A program made the translations under genes and the position numbers. Source: Geodermatophilus dictyosporus (GTDB taxonomy: Bacteria; Actinomycetota; Actinomycetes; Mycobacteriales; Geodermatophilaceae). Taken from it: DNA of 64,000 nt. The notes below the pieces were generated by a model. The model saw only the letters and a program-made list of their open reading frames with translations, made no database searches and was not told the DNA's origin. Location of the stretch: the NCBI RefSeq assembly GCF_900115505.1, contig NZ_FOWQ01000003.1, positions 496,001 through 560,000 on the forward strand. Reading direction: 5' to 3'. Below, one piece after another: positions 10,320-18,647 of this stretch (positions are counted from its first letter, which is position 1; each line of letters begins with the position of its first letter).

Positions 10320-11399
10320 GTGGGCGAGACGGGCACGATGCGGGTCGCCGCGTCCGGGGAGGACCTGCGGGCCGCCGTGGAGCTGCTCGGCGTGAGCCCG
10401 GCGGCGCTGGCGCCCGAGCTGCTCGACCCCGGCGCCCGGCTGCTGGTCGGCGGCGGCGCCGCGGCCCACCTGCGGCGGCGCTGGACCGACGAGGGCACCA
10501 CCGAGGCGGTCGTGCTGCACCGCTCCACCCACGTCACCGGCCGGGACGGGCTGCTCGCCGCCGCCTCGGCCTGGGGCTGCTCGCAGGTGCGCGACGCCGG
10601 CACCGGACGCGTCCTCGAGGTGGCGCCGCCGCCGGCCGACGCGCCGCTGGCCGAGCGGTTCGCCCACCTCGCCGCGCTGGCCGCCACCCGGGTGGAGGTG
10701 GCCGTGGCGCTGGCCCGCGACAGCGGCCGCGACCGGCGCAAGGCCGACGGGAGCTGGTCGCTGGCCGCCGACGAGGCCGCGCACGCCGCAGCGGCCGAGT
10801 GCATGGCCCCGCTCGGGGTCACCGTGCTGTCGGAGGAGCGCGCCGACGCCGCCGTCGCCGACGACGAGCCGTGGGTGGTGCTCGACCCGCTCGACGGCAC
10901 CGGCAACTTCCGCGCCGGCCTCCCGCCCTGGGCGTTCTCGGCGGCGCTCGTGGAGCACGGCCGGGCGGTGGCGGGGCTGGTGGTCGACCTCTCGTCCGGA
11001 CGGCGGTGGGCCGGGACCGGGGGTGCCGGTGCCTGGCGCGACGGCGTCCCGGCGCGGGTGCGGCCGGGGAGCACCCTGGTCGCCCCCACCGCGCCGACCG
11101 GGCGCGGCGTGCTGGTGCCCTCGACGGCGCGGCGGGTGCGGGTCACGGGCTGCACCGCCGTCGACGTCTGCCTGGTCGCCGACGGGTCGGCCGGCGCGTG
11201 GCACAACCTCGACCGCGGCGGCACCCACGTGCACGACGTCGCCGGGGGACTGGCCGTGCTGGGCGGCGCCGGCGGGGTGGCGCTGACCCGCGACGGCGCG
11301 CCCCTGCGGCTGACGCCCGACACCGAGGGGCTCATCCGGTTCGCCGCGGCGGCCACCGCGGACGCCGCCCGCGAGCTGATCGCCGCGGTGCCGGTCTAG
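10320..11399 (+). CDS. Inositol monophosphatase-like phosphatase with extra N-terminal domain
   Basis: This is a 359-residue protein from GTG 10320 (ATG 10338 is an alternative). Residues ~135-359 match the IMPase/FBPase fold: metal ligands in SLAADEAAH, LSEER and the hallmark DPLDGTGNF, and the late aspartate in THVHDVAGG. These residues suggest an active Mg-dependent sugar- or inositol-phosphatase. The first ~110 residues (a compact domain containing LLVGGGAAAHLRRRW and ATEAVVLHRSTHVTGRDGLL-like strands) are not part of IMPase, and I do not recognise them. It ends on a shared CTAG with fprA. Confidence 0.82.
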   Translation: MGETGTMRVAASGEDLRAAVELLGVSPAALAPELLDPGARLLVGGGAAAHLRRRWTDEGTTEAVVLHRSTHVTGRDGLLAAASAWGCSQVRDAGTGRVLEVAPPPADAPLAERFAHLAALAATRVEVAVALARDSGRDRRKADGSWSLAADEAAHAAAAECMAPLGVTVLSEERADAAVADDEPWVVLDPLDGTGNFRAGLPPWAFSAALVEHGRAVAGLVVDLSSGRRWAGTGGAGAWRDGVPARVRPGSTLVAPTAPTGRGVLVPSTARRVRVTGCTAVDVCLVADGSAGAWHNLDRGGTHVHDVAGGLAVLGGAGGVALTRDGAPLRLTPDTEGLIRFAAAATADAARELIAAVPV

Positions 11400-12784
11400 C
11401 GGCCGGCGGCCGCCCGGACCGCGGCGAGCAGCGACTCCCGCTCGTGCATCGTCGTCCGCGCCCGGCCGCGGGTGGCGCCCAGCGCGACCTCGGCGGCGTC
11501 GATGGCCCGCCAGTCATCCAGCAGCACCGGCTCGGCGCCGCGGGCGCGCAGCGTCCGCACCAGGTCGTCGCGGTCGCCGTGCGGGACGATGACGCCGGCC
11601 TCGGCGTCGGCGAGCAGGGCGGCGACGGTCTCCCGGGCGTCGTGCTTGTTGGTGCCGACGACGCCGGTGGGGCCGCGCTTGATCCACCCGGCCACGTACT
11701 CGCCGGTCGACGGGGCACCCTCGCGCAGCACCCGGCCGTCCTCGTTGGGCACGGTGCCGCTGCGCTGGTCGACGGGCAGCCCGGGCAGGCCCTGCCCGCG
11801 GTAGCCGACCGAGCGGACGACGAGGTCGGTGGGGAGCACCTCGTACTCGCCGGTGCCGGCCGCGCGGCCGTCGGCGTCGACCGTCGTCCGCTCCACCTCC
11901 AGGCCGGTGACCCGCTCGTCGCCGAGCAGCCGCACCGGGCGGCGGTAGAAGCGCAGCCGCACCCGGGGGTGGCCTGGCTCGGCGGTGTGTGCCGCGAAGC
12001 CGCGCAGCACGTCGACGTTGCGGGCGACCAGCCGGTCGGCCGGCCGCGGCTCGTCCTCGCCGGGCAGGTCGGCGGGGTCGACGAGCACCGTGGCCCCGGC
12101 CAGCTCGGCGAGCTCGTCGAGCTCCTTGGTGGTGAACGACGCCTGGGCCGGGCCGCGCCGGCCGAGCACGGTCACCTCCTCGACCCGCTTCGCGGCGAGG
12201 GCGTCGAGGACGTGCTGGGGCATGTCGGTGTGCTCGAGCTCCTCCGGCGTGCGGGCCAGCACCCGGGCGACGTCGAGGGCCACGTTGCCGACGCCGACGA
12301 CGACCGCCCGCCGCACCCCGGCCAGCGCGTCCTCGACCCGGGCGCGGTCGGCGTCGGGGTGGCCGCAGTACCAGGCGACCAGGTCGGTGGCCGCCAGGCT
12401 GCCGGGCAGGTCCTCGCCGTCGATCGACAGCGGCCGGTCCAGCGCCGCGCCGTAGGTGTAGACGACGGCGTCGACGTGGGCGCGCAGGTCGTCGAGGGTG
12501 ATGTCGGTGCCCACCTCGACGTTGCCGACGAACCGCACGCCCGGGTCGTCCAGGGCCCGGTGCAGCGTCTCCCGGATGGCCCGCATCTTGAGGTGGTCGG
12601 GGGCGATGCCGTGCCGGACCAGGCCGAACGGCGTGGGCAGCCGGTCGAGCAGGTCGACGGTCACCGGCACCGGTGCCCGGCGGGTGAGCGCCTCGGCGGT
12701 GTAGATGCCGGCCGGGCCGGCGCCGACGACGGCGACCCGCAGTGGCCGGCCGCCGTCTGCCGCGGAAGGACTGTCGTCGGGCAC
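11396..12784 (-). CDS. fprA: Ferredoxin/flavodoxin-NADP+ reductase, FprA type
   Basis: This 462-residue FAD protein of the adrenodoxin-reductase family has an N-terminal FAD Rossmann motif VAVVGAGPAGIYTAEAL and the family sequence PTPFGLVRHGIAPDH. The second dinucleotide site is VVVGVGNVALDVARVL, and the NADP-contacting segment is LGRRGPAQASFTTKEL. The C-terminal FAD segment is YVAGWIKRGPTGVVGTNKHD. It moves electrons between NADPH and ferredoxin for P450s or Fe-S enzymes. No ferredoxin gene is adjacent. ABM-domain and IMPase genes flank it. Function call is strong by family. Confidence 0.95.
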   Translation of the reverse strand: MPDDSPSAADGGRPLRVAVVGAGPAGIYTAEALTRRAPVPVTVDLLDRLPTPFGLVRHGIAPDHLKMRAIRETLHRALDDPGVRFVGNVEVGTDITLDDLRAHVDAVVYTYGAALDRPLSIDGEDLPGSLAATDLVAWYCGHPDADRARVEDALAGVRRAVVVGVGNVALDVARVLARTPEELEHTDMPQHVLDALAAKRVEEVTVLGRRGPAQASFTTKELDELAELAGATVLVDPADLPGEDEPRPADRLVARNVDVLRGFAAHTAEPGHPRVRLRFYRRPVRLLGDERVTGLEVERTTVDADGRAAGTGEYEVLPTDLVVRSVGYRGQGLPGLPVDQRSGTVPNEDGRVLREGAPSTGEYVAGWIKRGPTGVVGTNKHDARETVAALLADAEAGVIVPHGDRDDLVRTLRARGAEPVLLDDWRAIDAAEVALGATRGRARTTMHERESLLAAVRAAAGR

Positions 12785-12867
12785 GACTGGGATCCTGGCC
12801 CCGCGGGGTAGGGGTGCGCCAGCGCACCACCCACGCTCCCGACCACCGCACCGGAGGGGACCGCCCC

Positions 12868-13179
12868 GTGTCCGTCGTCGTCATCGCCACCATCACCCCG
12901 CAGCCCGAGCACGCCGAGGAGGTCCGCCAGGCGGTGCTCGACACGGTGCCGCGGGTGCACGAGGAGCCCGGCTGCGAGCGCTACTCGCTGCACCAGGGAC
13001 GCGACGGCGCGCTGGTCATGGTCGAGAAGTGGGAGAGCCCCGAGGCACTGGCCACCCACGGCAAGGCCGGCGCGCTGAGCTCGCTGTCGGGCCGGCTCGA
13101 GGGCAAGCTCACCGGGGCCCCGACGGTCACCGTGCTCGACGCGCTGCCCGCCGGCGACGCGGGCAAGGGCGCGCTGTAG
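12868..13179 (+). CDS. Antibiotic biosynthesis monooxygenase (ABM) domain protein
   Basis: The small ferredoxin-like protein has 103 residues. GTG 12868 was chosen because GGAGGGG precedes it by about 8 bases and the ABM fold starts immediately (VSVVVIATITPQPEHAEEVR). The motif HEEPGCERYSLHQ followed by EKWESPEALATH is typical of YgiN-like quinol or heme-degrading monooxygenase relatives. The substrate is unknown. A 59-bp palindromic repeat begins 3 bases after its stop and probably forms its 3' end. Confidence 0.85.
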   Translation: MSVVVIATITPQPEHAEEVRQAVLDTVPRVHEEPGCERYSLHQGRDGALVMVEKWESPEALATHGKAGALSSLSGRLEGKLTGAPTVTVLDALPAGDAGKGAL

Positions 13180-13181
13180 GA

Positions 13182-13240
13182 GAAGGACCCCTCTGCCCCC
13201 CACCACTCGCAGGCTGGCGGCGGGCCCCTGCAGAGGGGCC
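13182..13240. repeat. 59-bp palindromic repeat, copy 1
   Basis: This interval fills the space between the ABM gene stop and the nei stop. It begins GAAGGACC and ends GAGGGGCC. The outer arms CCCCTCTGC and GCAGAGGGG can pair over 9 bp, enclosing a conserved interior with CTCGCAGGC and CGGGCCCCTG. A second copy of exactly the same length is at 43986-44044. The two differ in the stem only by compensatory changes. The position between converging genes suggests a bidirectional terminator or REP-like element. Confidence 0.85.
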
Positions 13241-13242
13241 GG

Positions 13243-14052
13243 TCAGACCACCTGGCAGGTGGGGCACCAGTAGAGGTTGCGGCCGACCATCTCCTCGGTG
13301 CGCACCTCGGTGCCGCAGAGGCGGCAGGGCAGGCCGGTACGCCGGTAGACGTAGTGCGCGTCCTCGCGGCGCACCGCGCCCGAGCGGCGGGACCGGTCGG
13401 CCGGGTGCGTGGTGACGATCCGGCCCATCCGGACGCCGGCGCGCATGAGCACCACCAGGTCGTCCCACAGCGCCTGCCACTCGGCCGCACCGACGTCACG
13501 GCCGGGCCGGAACGGCGAGATCCGGTGCCGGAACAGGATCTCGGCGCGGTAGACGTTGCCGACGCCGGCCAGCACCGACTGGTCCATGAGCAGCGCGCCG
13601 ACCGCCGTCCGGCTGCGGCCCACCCGCGCGTGGGACAGCGGGCCGCCGCGGCGGGTGCGCAGCGGGTCGGGGCCGAGCCGGTCGAGGATCGCGTCGACCT
13701 CGGGCTGGGACAGGACGTCGCAGGCCGTGGCCCCGCGCAGGTCGGTCCACACGCCCTCGCCCTTCGGCCCGTCCGCGACCCACCGCATGCGCAGCGCGCC
13801 CCGCGGGGCCGGCGGGTCGCCGACGCCGGTCGTGTAGGTGCCGTAGAGGCCCAGGTGCACGTGCAGCACGTCGCCTCCGAAGTCGGCGAACAGGTGCTTG
13901 CCGTAGCTGGTGACCTCCTCGAGCACCCGGCCGTCGAGCAGTGCCGCCCCTGCGGCGAAGCGGCCCTGCGGGCTGGTGACGTGCACCGGCCGGCCGGCGA
14001 ACAGGCCGCTCTGCTCCGTGGCCAGCCGGTACAGGGTGTGGCCCTCAGGCAC
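13243..14052 (-). CDS. nei: Endonuclease VIII-like DNA glycosylase (Fpg/Nei family)
   Basis: This 269-residue enzyme starts with MPEGHTLYRLA, the Pro2/Glu3 catalytic pair of the Fpg/Nei family; PEGH points to the Nei branch. The helix-two-turn-helix segment is MDQSVLAGVGNVYRAEILF. The C-terminal zinc finger is CRLCG followed by CPTC near the end. It excises oxidised pyrimidines and nicks the abasic site. It overlaps the photolyase gene by 8 bases and lies downstream of it, giving a two-gene DNA-repair operon. Confidence 0.95.
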   Translation of the reverse strand: MPEGHTLYRLATEQSGLFAGRPVHVTSPQGRFAAGAALLDGRVLEEVTSYGKHLFADFGGDVLHVHLGLYGTYTTGVGDPPAPRGALRMRWVADGPKGEGVWTDLRGATACDVLSQPEVDAILDRLGPDPLRTRRGGPLSHARVGRSRTAVGALLMDQSVLAGVGNVYRAEILFRHRISPFRPGRDVGAAEWQALWDDLVVLMRAGVRMGRIVTTHPADRSRRSGAVRREDAHYVYRRTGLPCRLCGTEVRTEEMVGRNLYWCPTCQVV

Positions 14053-15427
14053 CCCGGACCTCCTGGTAGCGGGCGAGCGCCACCTGGCGCTCCTCGGCGT
14101 GGTCGACGATCGGCGAGGGGTAGCCCGCGGGGGGACCGCCGGGCAGCGTCCACGGCTCGTGCACGTACCGGTCGGGGACGTCGCGCAGCTCGGGCACCCA
14201 GCGGCGCACGTAGACGCCGTCGGGGTCGAACTGCTGGCCCTGCCGGGTCGGGTTGAACACCCGGTAGTACGGCGAGGGGTCGGTGCCGGTGCCGGCCACC
14301 CACTGCCAGCCGTGCTGGTTGCTGGCGAGGTCGCCGTCGACGAGGTGGTCGAAGAAGTGGCGGGCGCCGCGCCGCCAGTCGAGGTGCAGGTCCTTGACCA
14401 GGAAGGACGCCACGATCATGCGCACCCGGTTGTGCACGTAGGCCTCACCGAGCAGCTGCCGCATCCCGGCGTCGACGATCGGGTAGCCGGTGCGGCCCTC
14501 CGCCCAGGCGGCGAAGTGCTCGTCGGCCACCGGGCCGGTGTCGTAGCGCATCGCCCGCATCTTCGGGTCGAGGGCCTCGCGCGCGGTCTCGGGGCGGTGC
14601 CAGAGGACGTCGGCGTAGAAGTCGCGCCAGATCAGCTCGCCGACGAACTTGTCCACCGCGTCGGCGTGGTCCCCGCCCAGGGCCCGGGCCTCGGCGAGGA
14701 GCGTGCGCGGGTGCACGGTGCCGTACTTCAGGTGCGCCGAGAGCCGGCTCGTGGCGTCGGTGCCGGGGGTGTTGCGGCCGGTGGCGTAGCCGAGCAGTCG
14801 CTGGTCCCGGAACTGCGCCCACACGTCCCTCCCGGCCTGCTCGCCCGCGGCGGGCAGCACGGTGTCGCCGAGGTCCTGCGCCGGGGGCAGGTCCCCGGCG
14901 GGCAGCCCGTCGGCCCACCGGACGCCGGCAGGCCGCTCGGCGGGCGCGTGCACGCCCCGCGCCCGCCAGGCCCGGGCGAAGGGCGAGTAGACGCGGAAGG
15001 GCGTCCCGTCGTCCTTGAGCAGCCGTCCGGGGGTGACGCCGTAGGGCGAGCCGGTCCGCACGAACGGCACCTCGCCGAGCGCCCGCTCGACGGCGGCGTC
15101 GCGCTCGCGGCCGTAGACGCCGGCGTCGGCGGACACGTGCACGCTCCCGGCCCCGGTCTCGCGGACCAGGTCGGGCAGCACGCGCGCGGGGTCCCCGGAG
15201 CGGACGACCAGCGCGCCGCCGGTCTGCTCGCGCAGGTCGGCCAGGCAGTTGCGCAGGAACTCGCGGCGCGGCGGCCCGGAGGGCTCCCACAGCCGCGGGT
15301 CGACGACGAAGACCGGCAGCACCCTGCCGCCGTCGCCGGCGGCCCCGACGGCGGCCAGCAGCGCGGGGTGGTCGCTGAGCCGGAGGTCCCGGCGGAACCA
15401 GAGGAGGGCGGTCGGCACCAGCGCCAC
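14045..15427 (-). CDS. phr: Deoxyribodipyrimidine photolyase
   Basis: The class I photolyase has about 460 residues. GTG 15427 is taken as start (GTG 15418 or TTG 15436 are possible). The N-terminal alpha/beta domain begins LLWFRRDLRLSDHPAL and would bind the antenna chromophore. The FAD domain has TSRLSAHLKYGTVHPR, the LIWRDFYAD segment, GYPIVDAGMRQL and NRVRMIVASFLVKDL. DLASNQHGWQWVAGTG with the tryptophans of the electron chain follows. It repairs UV-induced cyclobutane dimers with blue light. Coupling to nei suggests joint expression of repair functions. Confidence 0.95.
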   Translation of the reverse strand: MALVPTALLWFRRDLRLSDHPALLAAVGAAGDGGRVLPVFVVDPRLWEPSGPPRREFLRNCLADLREQTGGALVVRSGDPARVLPDLVRETGAGSVHVSADAGVYGRERDAAVERALGEVPFVRTGSPYGVTPGRLLKDDGTPFRVYSPFARAWRARGVHAPAERPAGVRWADGLPAGDLPPAQDLGDTVLPAAGEQAGRDVWAQFRDQRLLGYATGRNTPGTDATSRLSAHLKYGTVHPRTLLAEARALGGDHADAVDKFVGELIWRDFYADVLWHRPETAREALDPKMRAMRYDTGPVADEHFAAWAEGRTGYPIVDAGMRQLLGEAYVHNRVRMIVASFLVKDLHLDWRRGARHFFDHLVDGDLASNQHGWQWVAGTGTDPSPYYRVFNPTRQGQQFDPDGVYVRRWVPELRDVPDRYVHEPWTLPGGPPAGYPSPIVDHAEERQVALARYQEVRGA

Positions 15428-15455
15428 GGTAGGCAACGCCGCGCGGCCCCGCAGG

Positions 15456-15776
15456 TCAGCGGTCGGCGGTGGCCAGGCCGAAGTGCGGCTTGTCGTCGTC
15501 GGCGACCAGGTCCAGCGTCTCGGGGTGCTGCTGGATGTAGTGGCGCACGAAGGAGCAGTAGGGGAGGACGGTCAGGCCGCGCTCACGGGCGGCGTCGAGG
15601 ACGCCGCTGACGAGGGCCTTGCCGAGCCCGCGGCCACCCATGCCCGGGTCGACCTCGGTGTGCGGCAGGGCCATGGTGCCGCCCTCGACGTGGTAGCTCG
15701 CCAGACCGACGACACGGTCGCCGACCCGGATCTCGAAGCGCCCCCGTTCGGGGACGTCGACCACCGTGGTCTCCAT
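15456..15776 (-). CDS. GNAT-like N-acetyltransferase (YjdJ type)
   Basis: The minimal acetyltransferase has 106 residues. ATG 15776 was chosen because GGAGGTG lies 8-10 bases upstream; longer frames continue into unrelated DNA. It contains the family core EIRVGDRVVGLASY, the acetyl-CoA loop DPGMGGRGLGKALVSGVLD and the C-terminal PYCSFVRHYIQQHPE. These match the small Gcn5-like proteins of the YjdJ type. The substrate is unknown. It lies upstream of phr on the same strand with a ~28-base gap and may share its transcript. Confidence 0.88.
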   Translation of the reverse strand: METTVVDVPERGRFEIRVGDRVVGLASYHVEGGTMALPHTEVDPGMGGRGLGKALVSGVLDAARERGLTVLPYCSFVRHYIQQHPETLDLVADDDKPHFGLATADR

Positions 15777-16025
15777 CGTTGCGTTCCCACCTCCGCAGGT
15801 CCCGCGGCGCCGTTGCCGCGAGTACGACGTGCTCCTCAGACGGTAACGCCTCGCAGGCCCACGGGTTTCCCACGCGCCGGGGATGTCACCCGGAGGTCGT
15901 GGTCGTCCAGGGACCTGCGGAGGGTCTCCCAGCGGCCCCGGGACCATCCTCCAGGCGGGCGACGCGGACGGCTCTCGTCAATACATTGCGGTCTCGACGA
16001 CCCGCCCGTCTGCAAGGGAGCCGAC

Positions 16026-17144
16026 GTGAAGACCCGTAGCGCAGTCCTGCACTCCCAGCCCGGTGAGTACGAGGTGACCGAGGTCGAGCTCGACGACCCC
16101 CGTCGCGGTGAGCTGCTGGTGCGGATGGTCGCCGTCGGGCTCTGCCACACCGACGACCACGTCGCCGTCGGCGACACCCCCGCCTTCCGGCTGCCCATCG
16201 CCGGCGGGCACGAGGGCGCCGGCGTGGTCGTCGGCGTCGGCCCCGACACCCCCGGCTGGGCCGAGGGCGACCACGTGGTGCTCAGCTTCACCGCGGTCTG
16301 CGGGGAGTGCCGCATGTGCTCGACGGGGCGGCAGAACCTCTGCGACCTCGGCGGCCGGCTGTTCACCGGCGGGCGGATCGACGACCCGACCAGCTTCCGG
16401 ATGACGTACGAGGGCCGGCCGGTGGTGCAGGCCCACGGGATCTCGGCGCTGAGCGAGCACACCGTCGTCGACGCCCGGTCCGTGGTGCGGATCGACCCGG
16501 GCGTGCCGCTGGACAAGGCCGCGCTGGTCAGCTGCGGCGTCGCCACCGGGTGGGGGTCGGTGACCCACATGTCCGACGCGCAGGCCGGCGACGTCGTCAT
16601 CGTCATGGGTGTCGGCGGGGTCGGGATCAACAGCGTCCAGGCCGCCCGGGCCATCGGCGCCCGCGCCGTGATCGGCGTGGACCCGGTGGACTTCAAGCGG
16701 GAGTGCGCCGAGAAGCTGGGGGCCACGCACACGGCCGCCACCATGGAGGAGGCGAGCGCCCTCGCCCGGTCGCTGACCGACGGGCAGGGCGCCGACGCGA
16801 CGATCGTCACCGTCGGTGTGGTGGACGGCGGGCACATCGCCGAGGCGGTGGCCTCGATCCGCAAGGCCGGCACGGTCGTGCTCACCGGGACCGGCGGGAT
16901 GCGGCAGTCGGGCATCCCGATCAACAACACCATGTTCACGGTCTTCCAGAAGCGGCTGCAGGGAGCGCTGTTCGGCGGCTGCAACCCGCGGTGGGACATC
17001 CCCCACCTGCTGACCCAGTACGCCGCCGGCACCCTCCGGCTCGACGAGCTGGTCACCCGGACCTACAGCCTGGACGAGGTCGCGCAGGGCTACCGCGACA
17101 TGCGCGAGGGCCGCAACATCCGGGGCATGGTCCGCTTCGACTAG
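16026..17144 (+). CDS. NDMA-dependent zinc alcohol dehydrogenase
   Basis: This is a 372-residue class III-like medium-chain ADH from GTG 16026 (GGGAG just upstream). The catalytic zinc ligands are in VGLCHTDDH and GGHEGAG. The structural zinc site is the four-cysteine run CGECRMCSTGRQNLC. The nucleotide fold is MGVGGVGINSVQAARAIGA with an acidic residue after it (VDPVD), indicating NAD. The ISALSEHTVV segment and INNTMFTVFQKRLQGALFGG match actinobacterial NDMA-dependent ADHs, which keep NAD bound and pass electrons to a mycofactocin-type carrier. No mycofactocin genes are in view. Confidence 0.9.
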   Translation: MKTRSAVLHSQPGEYEVTEVELDDPRRGELLVRMVAVGLCHTDDHVAVGDTPAFRLPIAGGHEGAGVVVGVGPDTPGWAEGDHVVLSFTAVCGECRMCSTGRQNLCDLGGRLFTGGRIDDPTSFRMTYEGRPVVQAHGISALSEHTVVDARSVVRIDPGVPLDKAALVSCGVATGWGSVTHMSDAQAGDVVIVMGVGGVGINSVQAARAIGARAVIGVDPVDFKRECAEKLGATHTAATMEEASALARSLTDGQGADATIVTVGVVDGGHIAEAVASIRKAGTVVLTGTGGMRQSGIPINNTMFTVFQKRLQGALFGGCNPRWDIPHLLTQYAAGTLRLDELVTRTYSLDEVAQGYRDMREGRNIRGMVRFD

Positions 17145-18043
17145 GGGCGGGGTGGGCGCTGGGCGAGGAGGACCGTGCCCAGCGCCAGGGCCGTGCCGGC
17201 CAGCTGCAGCGGCGTGAGGGACTCGCCGAGCAGCACCCAGCCGGCGGTCGCGGCGACCACGGGGGAGAGCAGCCCGAGGAAGGTGACCCGGCCCGTGGGC
17301 AGCAGGCCGATGCCGCGCACCCACAGCACGTAGGCCAGGGCCGTGTTGACCGTCGCGAGGTAGAGGAGGCCGCCGGCCTGGCCGGCGGTCGGCGTGGCCG
17401 GCAGGCCCTCGAGGGCCAGGGCGAGCGGGAGGAGCACCAGGCCGCCGGCGGCCAGCTGCCAGCCGGTGAAGGCCAGCACCGGGACCGGCCGGCCCCACCG
17501 CTTGGTGAGGACGACGCCGCTGCCCATGCAGGCGGTCCCGGCCAGCCCGGCGAGCAGCCCGACCGGGTCGAGCGCGACGGGACCGGTGACGACGATGAGC
17601 GCCACCCCGGCCACCCCGAGCAGGCCCAGCAGCAGGGTCCGGCTGCGCAGCCGCTCGCCCAGCAACGGCACGGCCAGCACGGTGACGAGCAGCGGCTGGG
17701 CCGCTCCCAGCACGGCCGCGACCCCGCCGGGGAGGCGGTAGGCGGCGACGAAGAGCAGGGCGAAGAACGCCCCGATGTTGAGGACGCCGAGGACGGCCGC
17801 CTTCCACCACCACGCACCGTGCGGCAGGCGCCGCCCGACGGCGACGAGGAGCAGCCCGGCGGGAAGGGCCCGCACGGTGGCGGCCAGCAGCGGGCGGTCG
17901 GGCGGCAGCCACTCGGTGGTGACCACGTAGGTGGTGCCCCACGTCGCGGGGGCGACGGCGGTGGCCAGCGTCAGGAGGCCCCGCCGGCGGCGGGCCGGCG
18001 AGACGGTGCCGGGTGTGGTGAGCGTGGCGGTCACGGTGCTCAT
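17141..18043 (-). CDS. EamA/DMT-family exporter
   Basis: The 300-residue protein has ten predicted membrane helices in two five-helix halves. The first half begins LATAVAPATWGTTYVVTTEWL and the second TACMGSGVVLTKRWG. This is the duplicated EamA layout of small-metabolite exporters such as RhaT/YdcZ relatives. The gene diverges from a MarR regulator. A 24-bp imperfect palindrome lies 12 bases upstream of its ATG, so it is probably the repressor's target. Its stop TAG shares CTAG with the ADH gene. Substrate unknown. Confidence 0.9.
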   Translation of the reverse strand: MSTVTATLTTPGTVSPARRRRGLLTLATAVAPATWGTTYVVTTEWLPPDRPLLAATVRALPAGLLLVAVGRRLPHGAWWWKAAVLGVLNIGAFFALLFVAAYRLPGGVAAVLGAAQPLLVTVLAVPLLGERLRSRTLLLGLLGVAGVALIVVTGPVALDPVGLLAGLAGTACMGSGVVLTKRWGRPVPVLAFTGWQLAAGGLVLLPLALALEGLPATPTAGQAGGLLYLATVNTALAYVLWVRGIGLLPTGRVTFLGLLSPVVAATAGWVLLGESLTPLQLAGTALALGTVLLAQRPPRP

Positions 18044-18054
18044 CGTTCGCCGCC

Positions 18055-18078
18055 AAGAATCTCGATGTCAAGATACTT
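18055..18078. promoter_or_regulatory. MarR-type operator palindrome
   Basis: A 24-bp imperfect palindrome with the core ATCTCGATGTCAAGAT is flanked by AAG on the left and CTT on the right. Nine of twelve half-site positions are symmetric. It lies between the divergent EamA exporter (ATG at 18043) and the MarR gene (GTG 18124). The ATCTTGA half-site type is common for MarR-family repressors, so one site probably controls both promoters. Confidence 0.7.
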
Positions 18079-18123
18079 GGTAACGTGCATCTTGCGGTCG
18101 ATCGGTGTGGCAGGCTGGGCGGC

Positions 18124-18642
18124 GTGACGGAGCGGGACGGCGTCGACGAGATCCGCGAGCAGTGGGCCGTCCAGCGGCCCGACCTCGACACGGAGGCCAT
18201 GGCGGTGTTCGGCCGGATCTACCGGGCGGCGCGGCTGGCCGGCGACACCCAGGAGCGCTGCTACGCCCGCTTCGGCATCACCCGCGCGGACTTCGACGTC
18301 CTCGCGACCCTGCGCCGCGCGGCCGGACCCGAGGGGCTCTCCCCGGGGCGGCTGACGGCGGCGCTGATGCTCAGCACCGGCGGGACCACCAGCCGGCTGG
18401 ACCGGCTGGAGCGGGCCGGGCACCTCGTCCGCGTCCCCGACCCGGCCGACCGGCGGGCACTGCTGGTGCGGCTGACCGACAGCGGCCGGGCGCTGATCGA
18501 CGAGGCGGTCACCGCCGGGCTCGCCGAGCAGCAGCGGCTGCTGGGCGACCTGTCCGCCGCGCGCCTGCGCCGGGTGGACGACGACCTGCGCGACCTGCTC
18601 GCCTCGGTGGAGCGGCACGCGACCGGGAGCCGGGAGGGCTGA
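18124..18642 (+). CDS. MarR family transcriptional regulator
   Basis: This is a winged-helix regulator of about 172 residues. GTG 18124 fits family N-termini (DEIREQWAVQRPDLDTEAMA); GTG 18085 is an in-frame alternative lying almost on the operator. The recognition helix region is LMLSTGGTTSRLDRLERAGHL and the wing is RVPDPADRRALLVRLTDSG. It is predicted to bind the palindrome upstream and to repress the divergent exporter and itself until a ligand binds. The map gene begins 5 bases after its stop. Confidence 0.92.
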   Translation: MTERDGVDEIREQWAVQRPDLDTEAMAVFGRIYRAARLAGDTQERCYARFGITRADFDVLATLRRAAGPEGLSPGRLTAALMLSTGGTTSRLDRLERAGHLVRVPDPADRRALLVRLTDSGRALIDEAVTAGLAEQQRLLGDLSAARLRRVDDDLRDLLASVERHATGSREG

Positions 18643-18647
18643 CCACC

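Noticed and set aside
6467..11356. A minus-strand frame of more than 1600 codons across ppc and neighbours
   Set aside because: It is antisense to well-identified genes, with Arg/Gly/Pro-rich low-complexity translation. Long open antisense frames are normal at this GC content.
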